From Gammaproteobacteria bacterium (GTDB lineage Bacteria > Pseudomonadota > Gammaproteobacteria > Chromatiales > Chromatiaceae), in assembly GCA_021773975.1 (NCBI GenBank), contig JAJFJN010000092.1:1-35451 (forward strand): a DNA stretch of 35,451 bases, read 5' to 3'. Below the pieces are notes generated by a model that saw nothing but the letters and a program-made list of their open reading frames with translations, was not told the origin of the DNA and did not search any database. Positions 8,349-17,006 of the stretch are shown here, piece after piece; within the stretch, counting starts at the first letter, position 1; every line of letters starts with the position of its first letter. A program made the translations under genes and the position numbers.

Positions 8349-9476
8349 ATGGATTTTAATGAACTGATTCACCTGATGGTGAAAAAAAAGGCCTCTGATC
8401 TATTTATAACAGCCGGTGCCACACCCTCTCTTAAAATAGATGGCGTTATTAAGCCGGTTGCAAAAAACAAACTGACAGACAAACTCTCCAGAGAGATGGT
8501 GTTGAGTGTGATGACTCCCGCGCAACGAGGAGAGTTTTCGCGTACCAATGAGTGTAACTTTGCTATCAGCCTGAAGAGCGTAGGCCGTTTTCGGGTGAGT
8601 GCATTTATTCAACGCGATGCAGCCGGAATGGTTTTGCGCCGCATTGAGACAAAAATCCCCTCGCTCGAAAAGCTGAGTATGCCGCCGATCCTTAAGGATT
8701 TGGTGATGGCAACACGCGGCATCGTATTTTTTGTAGGTGCGACGGGTACAGGAAAATCCACCTCATTGGCATCCATGATTGATTACCGAAATCAGAATGG
8801 TTCTGGGCATATTGTCAGCATTGAAGACCCCATTGAATTTATCCACCAACATGCGGGCTGTATTATTACACAGCGTGAAGTGGGGATTGATACAGAGTCC
8901 TATGAAGTGGCATTGAAAAACACGCTCCGGCAGGCACCTGATGTGATCATGATTGGTGAGATTCGCTCCAGAGAGACGATGGAGCATGCTATTGCTTTTG
9001 CTGAAACAGGTCATTTATGTCTAACTACACTGCATGCCAATAATGCCAATCAGGCATTGGATCGTATTATCAACTTCTTTCCTGAGGATCGTCGAAATCA
9101 GCTGCTGATGGATCTATCACTAAATCTGCGGGGTATTATTGCGCAGCAGCTAATACATAAAGCAGATGGCAGCGGGCGGCAGGCAGTGGTTGAGATGTTA
9201 CTGAATACGCCACTGGCAGCGGATCATATTAGAAAGGGCTCGGTAGAGAAGCTGAAGGAGCTGATGAAACGCTCAACAGAGCAAGGCATGATGACCTTTG
9301 ATCAGGCACTCTACAAACAATATAAGCAGGGCAATATTACCTATGATGATGCTATTCTGCATGCGGATTCAGCTAATGAGGTACGGCTAATGATTAAGCT
9401 GGGCAGTTCTGTTGGGCTGGATCGGTATGCCAGCAATATGGAGTATGCTGAACTCTCTGAAGAGAGCGGTTACTAG
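8349..9476 (+). CDS. pilU: Type IV pilus PilT-dependent retraction ATPase PilU
   Basis: A 375-residue PilT paralogue that needs PilT to support pilus retraction, adding force. Walker A is GATGTGKST (130-138), Walker B is DVIMIGEIRSRET around Glu204, and the His box HLCLTTLHANNANQALDRI is present. The PilU-type C-terminal tail beyond the last PilT helix (about residues 345-375, acidic, ending EESGY) is present and absent from PilT here. It follows pilT in the usual order. The two N-terminal domains begin with closely similar (V)KKKASDLFITAG and VKHDASDLHLSAG stretches, showing the duplication. The downstream gene is convergent. Confidence 0.94.
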   Translation: MDFNELIHLMVKKKASDLFITAGATPSLKIDGVIKPVAKNKLTDKLSREMVLSVMTPAQRGEFSRTNECNFAISLKSVGRFRVSAFIQRDAAGMVLRRIETKIPSLEKLSMPPILKDLVMATRGIVFFVGATGTGKSTSLASMIDYRNQNGSGHIVSIEDPIEFIHQHAGCIITQREVGIDTESYEVALKNTLRQAPDVIMIGEIRSRETMEHAIAFAETGHLCLTTLHANNANQALDRIINFFPEDRRNQLLMDLSLNLRGIIAQQLIHKADGSGRQAVVEMLLNTPLAADHIRKGSVEKLKELMKRSTEQGMMTFDQALYKQYKQGNITYDDAILHADSANEVRLMIKLGSSVGLDRYASNMEYAELSEESGY

Positions 9477-9481
9477 AGACA

Positions 9482-9522
9482 GACCTTTGCCACCAGGAAA
9501 ATATCATCTTTGTGCAGAGGTC
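9482..9522 (+). terminator. Stem-loop between convergent pilU and pyrK-like gene
   Basis: GACCTTTGC (9482-9490) can pair with GCAGAGGTC (9514-9522) as a 9-bp stem with one U-G pair and a 23-base loop. It lies directly after the pilU stop, between convergent genes, where a shared terminator would be expected. There is no clean T-run, so the call is tentative. Confidence 0.35.
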
Positions 9523-9547
9523 GTTATTGGTATTTAAGGGCGGCTGA

Positions 9548-10411
9548 TTAGAAAATCTGCTGCGCATCAAATACCGGCCCATCTACACAGACCCGCTGCA
9601 TCACCTGTCCTGATTCTGTCGCTACTGGCACAACACAACCTGCGCAACCCCCTACACCACAGGCCATAAACTCCTCCAATGAGACCTGGCAGGGCAGGTC
9701 AAATTCAGCGGCTAAAGCGGCTACAGCTTCCAGCATGGGGTGAGGGCCGCAACTGAAGATAGCAACCTCTGCACGGGTTGTGTCGTTTAATGATTTTAAC
9801 CAGTGGCGAGCCAGGTCAGTTACATAGCCTTCATAGCAGCCAGGGTAGCCTTGCAGGCTGGCAAGGCGGCTGGGGATGTTCCAGCTATCCAGTAGTGGCT
9901 GTGCTGCAATGACCTCATTGGGTACACCGGGAACCAGGATCTGTGAGGGTTCGGGTCTGAAGGGAAAGGGTGCTTCAGAACCGAGGATAACAAAGGGCTG
10001 AATCTCTTTTTGGGGGCGTAGATGCTCAGCCAGGAAGATCATGGGGGGCATACCTACTCCGCCACCGATTAATAGAGGGCGAGTGCAATTTACTTCAAAG
10101 GGCTTGCCAATAGGTCCTAGCAAGCTGATGGTTTCGCCTGGTTTACGCCCTGCTAATAGCCGGGTGCCTTTACCGACTGCCTTGTACAGAATATCCACCC
10201 AGCCACTTGCGGGTGAGACACGCATGATGGAGAGAGGTCGGCGAAGTGGATGCTGTGGATCACATTGCAGATGGACAAAGCTACCAGGCTGCGCATGTGT
10301 TGCACACTCTTGTGCCTGTAGTCTGATGATGTGCTGATCACCCTCAAATGACTGGTGGGAGAGGATTTTAGCTTCTTCCAGAAAAATGGTATCGCGGTGT
10401 GGTTTGCTCAT
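9548..10411 (-). CDS. PyrK-like dihydroorotate dehydrogenase electron-transfer subunit
   Basis: A 287-residue ferredoxin-reductase-type flavoprotein. The FAD-binding motif RPLSI is at 58-62, the pyridine-nucleotide region is LLIGGGVGMPPMIFLAEHL (114-131), CGPHPML (221-227) is the usual end of the NAD domain, and four cysteines (251, 256, 259, 275) in the pattern CX4CX2C...C ligate a [2Fe-2S] cluster. These are the features of PyrK, which passes electrons from class 1B dihydroorotate dehydrogenase to NAD. It sits 23 bases after pyrC' in the pyrimidine cluster. No class 1B PyrD gene is in the window, and gammaproteobacteria normally use a quinone-linked class 2 PyrD, so the partner is unknown. 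I leave the symbol empty for that reason. It could serve another oxidoreductase. Confidence 0.8.
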   Translation of the reverse strand: MSKPHRDTIFLEEAKILSHQSFEGDQHIIRLQAQECATHAQPGSFVHLQCDPQHPLRRPLSIMRVSPASGWVDILYKAVGKGTRLLAGRKPGETISLLGPIGKPFEVNCTRPLLIGGGVGMPPMIFLAEHLRPQKEIQPFVILGSEAPFPFRPEPSQILVPGVPNEVIAAQPLLDSWNIPSRLASLQGYPGCYEGYVTDLARHWLKSLNDTTRAEVAIFSCGPHPMLEAVAALAAEFDLPCQVSLEEFMACGVGGCAGCVVPVATESGQVMQRVCVDGPVFDAQQIF

Positions 10412-10434
10412 ATCGATTCGGCTTTAGGGTGTGA

Positions 10435-11730
10435 TTATGATGGGGTATCTGTATTTCTACGGTAGGTTAGTCTGCCCTCAAGTAGGGTGTGAGTGACCTC
10501 GCCTGTGAATTCACAGCCAAGAAATGGCGTGTTATGGCCATGACTTAGCATCTTATCTGCTGTTAGTTGCCAGCGTTTTTTTGGATCAAATAGGCAGATA
10601 TCAGCACTGCTACCAACGCCCAATTGCCCCAAAGGCAACCCCAAAACAGAGGCAGGGCCATGGGTGATGCGTGATATGGCATCAGATAGGCTAAGCAGGC
10701 CTTCATCAACCAGCTTTAGCGTGAGGGGTAGCAGTGTTTCCAAGCCTGATATGCCAGGAGCGGTGGATGGAAAAGGGGCTTTTTTTGCATCCAGTTCATG
10801 TGGTTGATGGCTGGAACAGATGGTGCTAATGGTGCCATCGGCAACGCCTTGGCGTAGTGCTTCTTTGTCGCTATGGCTGCGCAGTGGCGGTATGACATGG
10901 CAGTTGCTGTTAAAGCCCACTAGATCATCTTCTGTTAGGAAGAGTTGGTAGGCGGCTACGTCCGCGGTGACAGGAAGATCACTTTGGCGGATCTTGGATA
11001 CAGCTGTGCCGCTTGAGAGTCTGCAAAAGTGGATACGGCAATTGGTTTGTTCAGCAAGTGCCAAATCGCGAGCGATAGCAACGGTTTCAGCTGCTGCTGG
11101 AATGCCGGGCAGTCCTAAACGGGCAGCAACGGAGCCTTCATGTGCGCAGCCTTGATTATTCAGATAGGGATCTTCCGGCCGTAAAAATGCGGTTATTCCA
11201 AAGGTTGCAGCATACTCCAGTATTCGGCGTTCAATCAGGGTGTTGCTGATAGGGGTTAGTGCATTGCTGAGTACAATGCAGCCCGCATTTTTTAGGGCAA
11301 CCATTTCACTGAGTTGCTCACCCTGGAGACCTTTGGTGAGCGCGCCGATAGGCAGTACGCGGCAGAACCCGCTCTTTTGAGCCTTGTGTTGAATCATCTC
11401 TGCTACGGCAGGTGTATCAATAACCGGGTTGGTGTCAGGGGGGCAACAGAGCGTGGTGATGCCGCCTTTTGCAGCCGCTGCGGTTTCACTGGCGATAGTG
11501 GCTTTGTGCTCATCCCCTGGCTCGCGCAGACGGGCGCTGAGGTCAACCAATCCGGGGCATACAATCTGGCCGCCGGCATCTATTGTCTGCTCGGCAGTGA
11601 AGCCCTCTGGCGGGCTGCCAATGGCCAGAATTTTACCATTAGCGATATGCAGATCTTTGGGTTCATCAATCTGATTGGCCGGATCAATCAAGTGGCCATT
11701 GATAATGCTGATAGTTGCTGGATGGCTCAT
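10435..11730 (-). CDS. pyrC': Dihydroorotase-like protein PyrC' lacking catalytic residues
   Basis: A 431-residue amidohydrolase-fold protein of the dihydroorotase family that appears non-catalytic. In active enzymes the metal site begins DxHxHLREPG. Here the stretch reads [10 protein letters not shown] (63-72), with Ser65 and Arg67 in place of the two histidines. Further ligand positions are changed: AAYQ (259-262) where a His pair is expected, FCR at 235-237 where His is expected, and SSHQPH (306-311) where Asp precedes the His. In Pseudomonas, such an inactive PyrC' is a structural partner of aspartate transcarbamoylase, forming the large dodecameric enzyme. The ATGA overlap with pyrB (11727-11730) supports stoichiometric co-production. 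A separate active dihydroorotase must be encoded elsewhere. Confidence 0.9.
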   Translation of the reverse strand: MSHPATISIINGHLIDPANQIDEPKDLHIANGKILAIGSPPEGFTAEQTIDAGGQIVCPGLVDLSARLREPGDEHKATIASETAAAAKGGITTLCCPPDTNPVIDTPAVAEMIQHKAQKSGFCRVLPIGALTKGLQGEQLSEMVALKNAGCIVLSNALTPISNTLIERRILEYAATFGITAFLRPEDPYLNNQGCAHEGSVAARLGLPGIPAAAETVAIARDLALAEQTNCRIHFCRLSSGTAVSKIRQSDLPVTADVAAYQLFLTEDDLVGFNSNCHVIPPLRSHSDKEALRQGVADGTISTICSSHQPHELDAKKAPFPSTAPGISGLETLLPLTLKLVDEGLLSLSDAISRITHGPASVLGLPLGQLGVGSSADICLFDPKKRWQLTADKMLSHGHNTPFLGCEFTGEVTHTLLEGRLTYRRNTDTPS

Positions 11731-12710
11731 TGTGCGCCTCCTTGTCCCTGTGTCTGCATGGCCATGGCCATGACCGCCATGCGAACGGCAATACCGTAGC
11801 TGACCTGTTGCAGGATGACTGAACGAGGGCCATCGGCAACCTGGGAGTCCATCTCTACCCCCCGATTGATGGGGCCGGGATGCATCACAATGGCATCAGG
11901 TTTCGCTGCTTCCAAACGCTCGTCGGTTAGTCCGTAGAGCTGAAAGTATTCGTGCTCGCTTGGCAGCAGGGCGCCACTCATGCGTTCGCGTTGTAGACGT
12001 AGCATAATGACGACATCAACATCCTGGATGCCCTTTTCAAGTTCATGGAAGACCTTTACGCCGAGTGTTTCTGCATGGACTGGCATCAGTGTGGCGGGGC
12101 TGATAATACGCACTTCTTTAGCACCCAGGGTGTTAAGTGCCAGGATTTGAGAGCGCGCCACGCGGGAGTGCTGAATATCACCAACAATAGCGACCTTTAG
12201 CTGGCTAAAGTCGCCTTTGTGGCGGCGGATAGTGAACATGTCAAGCATGGCTTGTGTGGGGTGTGCGTGACGGCCATCTCCGGCATTAATAACACTAATG
12301 TGGGGAGCAGCATGTTGAGCGATAAAATGGGCGGCACCACTATCTGCATGGCGCACCACAAACATGTCGCAATGCATAGCCTCGAGATTACGCAGGGTAT
12401 CAAGTAAGGTTTCACCTTTGGAGGCAGAGGAGGCACTGATGTTGAGGCTGAGCACATCGGCAGAGAGCCGTTTGGCTGCCAGTTCAAAGGTGGTACGGGT
12501 GCGGGTGCTGGTTTCAAAGAAAAGGTTGGTGATGATCTTGCCGCGTAAAAGCGGTACTTTTTTAACCGTGCGTTCTGATACCCCAGCAAATGACTCTGCG
12601 GTATCAAGAATCTCCGTCAATAGTTCCTGGTTGAGTCCATCGATTGTTAGGAAATGCTTAAGTCTTCCTTGTGGGTCAAGTTGGATGTTGGATTCGTTAG
12701 GGCTAATCAT
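11727..12710 (-). CDS. pyrB: Aspartate carbamoyltransferase catalytic chain
   Basis: The enzyme condenses carbamoyl phosphate and aspartate to N-carbamoyl-aspartate, the first committed step of pyrimidine synthesis. I choose the ATG at 12710 (327 residues), with AGAG about ten bases upstream, over an in-frame TTG at 12731 that overlaps the pyrR stop. The carbamoyl-phosphate loop is [25 protein letters not shown] and the aspartate-binding MHPGPINRG near the C-terminus are intact. The N-terminal extension ahead of the SxRT loop is longer than in E. coli PyrB, as in Pseudomonas-type class A enzymes that bind PyrC'. The 4-base overlap with pyrC' and the 17-base gap after pyrR show one operon. No pyrI regulatory gene is present. 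Confidence 0.93.
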   Translation of the reverse strand: MISPNESNIQLDPQGRLKHFLTIDGLNQELLTEILDTAESFAGVSERTVKKVPLLRGKIITNLFFETSTRTRTTFELAAKRLSADVLSLNISASSASKGETLLDTLRNLEAMHCDMFVVRHADSGAAHFIAQHAAPHISVINAGDGRHAHPTQAMLDMFTIRRHKGDFSQLKVAIVGDIQHSRVARSQILALNTLGAKEVRIISPATLMPVHAETLGVKVFHELEKGIQDVDVVIMLRLQRERMSGALLPSEHEYFQLYGLTDERLEAAKPDAIVMHPGPINRGVEMDSQVADGPRSVILQQVSYGIAVRMAVMAMAMQTQGQGGAQ

Positions 12711-12727
12711 GGAGTTGACTCTAAATT

Positions 12728-13264
12728 TCAAGATGGAGAGTGCTTGCGTTCTTTAATGATGAGGCTGAGTGGATCTGGCCCTGTTAGCGTGATGTGGTTT
12801 TCGGGGGCTAGATCTGGGCAGATACCCACCACATCAGGTTCAATTGGTAGCTCCCGACCACTACGCTCTACCAGCGTGGCCAGTATGACGGAGGCAGGGC
12901 GGCCGTAGTCAAAGATCTCATTGAGTGCGGCGCGGATGGTTCGCCCAGTCTGAAGAACATCATCCACCAGGATGATATGGCGGTCATCAACCGCTGTAGG
13001 TAGATGAGAAGGGCGCACCTGTGGATTCATGCCAATGCGGGTGAAATCGTCCCGATAGAAGGCGATATCGAGTGTGCCCAATGGGTCTTTAAGCTGCATC
13101 TGCTTATGCAGGCGTTCTGCCAGCCAAGCTCCACCGGTGTGTATGCCGATCATAATCGGGTCGTTAATATGACGTTCGGCCAGATGGCTATTTAATTTAT
13201 CCACCATCTGATCGATCAGGTTATCGACTTCTGCTGCTGACTTATAGTTATTGCGAGTATTCAC
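12728..13264 (-). CDS. pyrR: Bifunctional pyrimidine regulatory protein / uracil phosphoribosyltransferase PyrR
   Basis: A type I phosphoribosyltransferase-fold protein. The PRPP-binding loop is [19 protein letters not shown], and the N-terminal substrate loop [16 protein letters not shown] is clear. In Gram-positives PyrR binds pyr mRNA. In Pseudomonas it is a regulator at pyrimidine loci with limited UPRTase activity. The open frame extends further upstream inside ruvX, but the first 36 residues of that extension do not look like PyrR. A GTG at 13264 gives 178 residues, the normal size, and overlaps the ruvX end by 17 bases. The order ruvX-pyrR-pyrB-pyrC' matches Pseudomonas. I did not find an obvious PyrR-binding hairpin between pyrR and pyrB. 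Confidence 0.9.
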   Translation of the reverse strand: MNTRNNYKSAAEVDNLIDQMVDKLNSHLAERHINDPIMIGIHTGGAWLAERLHKQMQLKDPLGTLDIAFYRDDFTRIGMNPQVRPSHLPTAVDDRHIILVDDVLQTGRTIRAALNEIFDYGRPASVILATLVERSGRELPIEPDVVGICPDLAPENHITLTGPDPLSLIIKERKHSPS

Positions 13265-13652
13265 TGAGCCATGTTTCCAGTATGAGTTTTGCGGCAATAG
13301 CATCTGCATCGCCGTAGTGTCTTTTTTTGCCTTTGAGTTCCTGAAGCGCCACCATTGAGGTGAGTTTTTCATCTGCCATGTGAACTGGCAGGTGATATCG
13401 TCCCTCTAACTGCCGTGCAAAGCGCTGGGCGTGAGGGACAGTTTCTGTTTCAGAATCGTCTAGGTCAAGTGGCATGCCAACCACCAGTGCCTCTGGTTGC
13501 CAGGTTGTAATGAGTTCGCTGATTTTATCCCAATTTGGCTTATCTTGTATGGTCAGTAGCGTTGTCAGGGGTGAAGCTGTTGCGGTGATTGTCTGGCCAA
13601 CAGCTACACCAATTTTTTTTGTGCCGTAATCAAATCCGAGTAGAGTGCCCAT
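13248..13652 (-). CDS. ruvX: Putative pre-16S rRNA nuclease / Holliday junction resolvase YqgF (RuvX)
   Basis: A 134-residue RNase H-like fold protein, the usual size. The signature N-terminal strand LLGFDYGTKKIGVAVGQ carries the first catalytic Asp (Asp8). Further motifs are EALVVGMPLDLDD with the second acidic position, PVHMADEKLTS, and a C-terminal DADAIAAKLILETWL carrying the last Asp residues. The family processes the 5' end of 16S rRNA and has been described as a resolvase-like protein. It follows yqgE with a 13-base gap and overlaps pyrR. The yqgE-ruvX pair is conserved across gammaproteobacteria. Confidence 0.93.
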   Translation of the reverse strand: MGTLLGFDYGTKKIGVAVGQTITATASPLTTLLTIQDKPNWDKISELITTWQPEALVVGMPLDLDDSETETVPHAQRFARQLEGRYHLPVHMADEKLTSMVALQELKGKKRHYGDADAIAAKLILETWLSEYSQ

Positions 13653-13665
13653 TAATATGTAAGTG

Positions 13666-14229
13666 TTATGCGTGTCCGGTCTGGCCTGATATTAGGTTCA
13701 GATCTATACCCAGGAGCCGAGCGGCAGCTTGCCAGCGTTGCTCTGGTGGATGTGAGAAAATAATTTGAGTATCTGCGGGACCACTAAGCCAGACATTTTC
13801 AGCGAGTTCTTTTTCCAGTTGGCCAGCTCCCCAGCCTGCGTAGCCAAGAGCCACCAGGCTCTGCTCTGGACCCTTGCCTGCTGCAAGGGCTTGCAAAATA
13901 TCTTTTGAAGTCGTAACGCTGATATCAGGTGTGATTTTATTAGTGGCATCCCAGGAGTGATCTGATAGGTGTAGCACAAAGCCACGTTCGGTTTGCACTG
14001 GGCCACCAGAAAAAACGGGTTGGTGGATGGCCTCTGGGGTATCAGGTTTAATATCCATCTGCTCTAGAATGTCGGCCAGTTCTAGACTCAGCGGACGATT
14101 GATGATGATTCCCATCGCACCCTGATCATCATGTTCGCAGATGTAGGTTACCGTTCGGTGGAAATCAGCATCTTGCAGACTTGGCATGGCGATGAGAAAG
14201 TGATTGGATAGATTTGTTTCTGTGTTCAT
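13666..14229 (-). CDS. yqgE: YqgE/AlgH family protein (UPF0301)
   Basis: A 187-residue protein of the DUF179 family. Typical features are the start FLIAMPSLQDADFHRTVTYICEHDDQGAMGIIINRPL, the PVFSGGPVQTERGFVLH strand, and the GYAGWGAGQLEKELAENVWL block. No enzymatic activity is established; Pseudomonas AlgH was described as affecting alginate regulation. It lies immediately upstream of ruvX (13-base gap) and 46 bases after tonB, so it is part of the gshB-to-pyrK minus-strand run. The assignment to family is safe, the function is not. Confidence 0.92.
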   Translation of the reverse strand: MNTETNLSNHFLIAMPSLQDADFHRTVTYICEHDDQGAMGIIINRPLSLELADILEQMDIKPDTPEAIHQPVFSGGPVQTERGFVLHLSDHSWDATNKITPDISVTTSKDILQALAAGKGPEQSLVALGYAGWGAGQLEKELAENVWLSGPADTQIIFSHPPEQRWQAAARLLGIDLNLISGQTGHA

Positions 14230-14275
14230 GGCACATAGTATCAGGGGCGGCCGACGCTACTGCAAGTAGGTTTTG

Positions 14276-15226
14276 TTATTTTTTCCAACCCAGTTGGTTG
14301 CTGCTGAGAAAACGCCAGGTGCGCGTAATATCAATGATGTCAGTGTCTTTGTTAATGTCGGGTGGAAAGGGTGCAAAAGGGGCGGCGAGATTAACAATAC
14401 GAATAGCGGCATCATCCAGTAACTTGTGCCCAGAGGAGTGCAATATGCGTATGTTGTTGATACTGCCATCGGCGCGTACAGCAACATGTAGTATCAGATT
14501 GCCATAGAGTTTTTTTCGTTTGGCTTCATCAGGGTAGTTTAGGTTGCCAACCCGTTCAATTTTACGTTGCCAAGTATCAAGGTAAGTGGCGTATTTGTAC
14601 TCTTTTGTGCTGGCATTGATGGCTTTGTGCCGTGGCCGTTTAGCGTAATTTCTTGTTTTACGATCCAATGCTGCGGAGATGCGCTTGATCTCTTGATTGC
14701 TACTGGCAAGCAGTTGCGAGATAGAGATCCGCTTCCTGTTTTTAGGTTTGCTAACCTCTTTAACATTGGGTGATAGCAGGGGGCTAGCGACTTGTTTGGT
14801 CGCTTTTTGCGCCACAAGTTTTTTGCTGGGCTGAGAGTTTGATTGCTCAGGCTTTGAGTTAAGTTCAGGCGCGGGTGCAGGTGGCATCACAGGAGCCGGT
14901 GTGATGGGGGGGCTAACAGGGCGGGATGGTTGTGGTGACTGAATAGGCGATTGCTCTGTTATGGGTTCAATGGTTGGTTTTACAACCTTCTCTTCTTCTC
15001 CCCCTCCTTGTTGATTGGTTTGGGCAAGAAAATCTGCCTTGGTTGGTTCTTTTGGTTTACGCGCATTGTGTACAACCATTACCTCCAACGTTCGTGCTGC
15101 TGCTTGAGGCTTGGGTTGGGCTGCATCAAAACCAACGCCGAGTATGAGTGTGATATGCAGGCAGATAGCAAAAAATACGGTGAGACCCAGGCGGTCGAAA
15201 GAGCTGATGGTGGCAGTATGACTCAT
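14276..15226 (-). CDS. tonB: TonB-family energy transducer (TonB3-like by position)
   Basis: A 316-residue protein anchored in the inner membrane by one N-terminal helix (about residues 12-33), followed by a long periplasmic spacer rich in Pro, Lys and Glu with many P-rich segments (about 85-140), and a C-terminal TonB domain with the LNYPDEAKRKKLYGNLIL and RILHSSGHKLLDDAAIRIV motifs. TonB couples the proton-motive force from ExbB/ExbD to outer-membrane receptors. No exbBD or receptor gene is here. Its position between gshB and yqgE matches Pseudomonas tonB3, which is reported to be needed for twitching motility, so a role with the pilus system is plausible. The ATG at 15226, 5 bases after the gshB stop, is preferred to a TTG at 15256 that would overlap gshB. 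Confidence 0.85.
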   Translation of the reverse strand: MSHTATISSFDRLGLTVFFAICLHITLILGVGFDAAQPKPQAAARTLEVMVVHNARKPKEPTKADFLAQTNQQGGGEEEKVVKPTIEPITEQSPIQSPQPSRPVSPPITPAPVMPPAPAPELNSKPEQSNSQPSKKLVAQKATKQVASPLLSPNVKEVSKPKNRKRISISQLLASSNQEIKRISAALDRKTRNYAKRPRHKAINASTKEYKYATYLDTWQRKIERVGNLNYPDEAKRKKLYGNLILHVAVRADGSINNIRILHSSGHKLLDDAAIRIVNLAAPFAPFPPDINKDTDIIDITRTWRFLSSNQLGWKK

Positions 15227-15231
15227 GGGTG

Positions 15232-16179
15232 CTAGCGCAGTTTCTCTTCTATGCAATCCATCAGTGTGCCGCTGATGTTAAGGTTGAACTGTTTATCAAG
15301 CTCTCTGATACAGGTTGGGCTAGTGACATTGATTTCAGTAAGGTAATCACCAATGACATCCAGCCCGGCAAATAGAATGCCATACTCACGTAGGGTGGGA
15401 CCTACTTCTCGGGCTATCTTAAAATCATTTTCTGATAGTGGCTGCCCTCTGCCTGAACCACCGGCTGCCAGGTTGCCACGTGTCTCCCCTGGTTTTGGAA
15501 TACGTGCCAGTGCATAGGGAACAGGTTCGCCATTGATCATTAATATGCGCTTATCACCGGCACTGATTTCCGGTACAAATCGCTGAGCCATGGTGAATTG
15601 AGTGCCGTGGCTGGTAAGTGTTTCAAGGATGACGTTGGTATTGGGATCACCTTGGCGAATGCGGAAGATTGATGCACCTCCCATGCCCCCCAGTGGCTTT
15701 AGAATGATGTCGCCATATTTTTCAAGGAATGTGAGAATATGACTATGGTTGCGTGCCACTATTGTTGGTGCGCAGCATTGAGGAAATCGGGCAGTGAAGA
15801 GCTTTTCATTGGCATCACGCAGGCTTTGTGGACGGTTGACGATAAGAGAGCCATGTCGCTCAGCCTGTTCCAGCAAGTAAGTGGTATAGATGTACTCCAT
15901 ATCAAAAGGAGGATCTACACGCATCAGAATCACATCCAGTTCATCCAATGGTTTGATACGTTCTGAGGACAGGTCATGCCAGTGTGATGGATTATCCTCG
16001 ACCTTAAGCTGCTGCATTCGGCTGTAGGTTTTGTCTCCCTCAAGAAAGAGATCGCTTTGTTCCATGTACCAGATATTCCAGCCGCGCCTTTGAGCCTCCA
16101 ATAACATGGCGAAGGTGCTGTCTTTTTGTATTGTGATGCTCTGGATAGGATCCATTACAACGCCAAGGGAAATACTCAT
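15232..16179 (-). CDS. gshB: Glutathione synthetase
   Basis: A 315-residue ATP-grasp enzyme joining gamma-glutamylcysteine and glycine to make glutathione. The N-terminal ligand-binding domain starts SLGVVMDPIQSI and includes VILMRVDPPFDMEYIYTTYLL. The ATP-grasp core is DIILKPLGGMGGASIFRI, followed by AQRFVPEISAGDKRILMINGEP and a glycine-rich GNLAAGGSGRGQPL loop. The Mg-binding DVIGDYLTEINVTSPT motif is intact. Its length matches E. coli GshB. It is the first gene of the minus-strand run and its promoter must lie in the 378-base divergent gap shared with pilG. Confidence 0.95.
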   Translation of the reverse strand: MSISLGVVMDPIQSITIQKDSTFAMLLEAQRRGWNIWYMEQSDLFLEGDKTYSRMQQLKVEDNPSHWHDLSSERIKPLDELDVILMRVDPPFDMEYIYTTYLLEQAERHGSLIVNRPQSLRDANEKLFTARFPQCCAPTIVARNHSHILTFLEKYGDIILKPLGGMGGASIFRIRQGDPNTNVILETLTSHGTQFTMAQRFVPEISAGDKRILMINGEPVPYALARIPKPGETRGNLAAGGSGRGQPLSENDFKIAREVGPTLREYGILFAGLDVIGDYLTEINVTSPTCIRELDKQFNLNISGTLMDCIEEKLR

Positions 16180-16374
16180 AATTGGGTCGTCATTATTTTT
16201 ACATCAGTGATTTGGTTGTGGTTTTTTTGTTTAATTAATGCAGTCATGAGATCTTTTGGCTGTTAATATGTAGCTAGCGTAGTATAGACCTGGAGAGGAT
16301 AAGTGATTCTCTCGGTATTTCAATCAGTTTTTACGTGGTGACTCTTTGTGGCTTACTCCTTTGGCGCTGGAGTG

Positions 16375-16398
16375 AAAACCTGCTTCTGGCAGGGTTTT
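16375..16398. terminator. A/T-flanked stem-loop in the gshB-pilG gap
   Basis: CCTGC (16379-16383) pairs with GCAGG (16389-16393) around a 5-base loop, flanked by AAAA (16375-16378) and, after a one-base bulge, TTTT (16395-16398). This resembles a short Rho-independent terminator, yet no gene precedes it on the plus strand, and gshB starts 195 bases away in the other direction. It might end an unannotated short transcript. Confidence 0.35.
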
Positions 16399-16420
16399 AT
16401 TCCTTACTGTTTTTATCGGC

Positions 16421-16426
16421 TATAAT
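16421..16426 (+). promoter_or_regulatory. Candidate -10 element of the pilG operon promoter
   Basis: A perfect TATAAT lies 132 bases upstream of the pilG GTG start in the 378-base gap 16180-16557. No good -35 hexamer stands 16-18 bases before it (TATTCC at 17 bases), so activation by a regulator or a different promoter is possible. Nothing else in this gap looks coding. Confidence 0.4.
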
Positions 16427-16557
16427 GCTTGACTAATCTGCTATGTTGCAGTTGGCAACGCCAGTTGATATTGTCTGTGCGCTGGCTTGGCATGGTTCTT
16501 TATATGTTGATTTTTATGAACCATAACTAATTACTTGTGTATCTAAGAAGGTGATCA

Positions 16558-16956
16558 GTGACGATCGAATATAATGATATTATTGGCCTAAAAGTAATGG
16601 TCATTGATGATAGTAAAACTATCCGGCGTACGGCTGAAACCCTTTTAAAAAAAGCGGGCTGTGAGGTGTTGACGGCGACGGATGGCTTCGAAGCTCTAGC
16701 TAAGATAGCCGACAGCCACCCTGATGTCATATTTGTAGATATCATGATGCCGCGTCTTGATGGTTACCAAACCTGCTCCTTAATCAAACATAATGAAGAA
16801 TTTAAAAGCACACCGGTCATTATGCTTTCAAGTAAAGATGGGTTGTTTGATAGGGCGCGGGGAAGAATCGTAGGTTCAGATCAATATCTTACCAAACCTT
16901 TTACCCGTGAAGAGTTACTCGGTGCTATTAAAAATCATGCGGGACATGTGAATTGA
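16558..16956 (+). CDS. pilG: Twitching motility response regulator PilG
   Basis: A single-domain CheY-like receiver of 132 residues starting at GTG 16558, with an AGAAGG ribosome-binding site upstream. The acidic pair is Asp17/Asp18, the phospho-acceptor Asp61 is in FVDIMMP, and the C-terminal Lys is in YLTKPFTRE. In Pseudomonas, PilG is phosphorylated by the ChpA kinase and promotes pilus extension and cAMP signalling. It is the first gene of the Chp operon, followed by pilH after 50 bases. It has no output domain, so it acts by protein contact. Confidence 0.95.
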   Translation: MTIEYNDIIGLKVMVIDDSKTIRRTAETLLKKAGCEVLTATDGFEALAKIADSHPDVIFVDIMMPRLDGYQTCSLIKHNEEFKSTPVIMLSSKDGLFDRARGRIVGSDQYLTKPFTREELLGAIKNHAGHVN

Positions 16957-17006
16957 CCAAGCTGACTAAATAGTCAGTGATATGAACTTACATTAGGTAA
17001 TTAACG

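Noticed and set aside
7199-9476. pilT and pilU as a recent tandem duplication
   Set aside because: The two differ throughout and each has its own family features, so this is the ancient PilT/PilU pair.
11314-11799. A 161-residue plus-strand frame opposite pyrC'
   Set aside because: Antisense to a clear family member, no domain, and no ribosome-binding site; a shadow.
13265-13372. Longer N-terminus of pyrR inside ruvX
   Set aside because: These 36 codons are in another frame of ruvX and do not resemble PyrR; the GTG at 13264 gives normal length.
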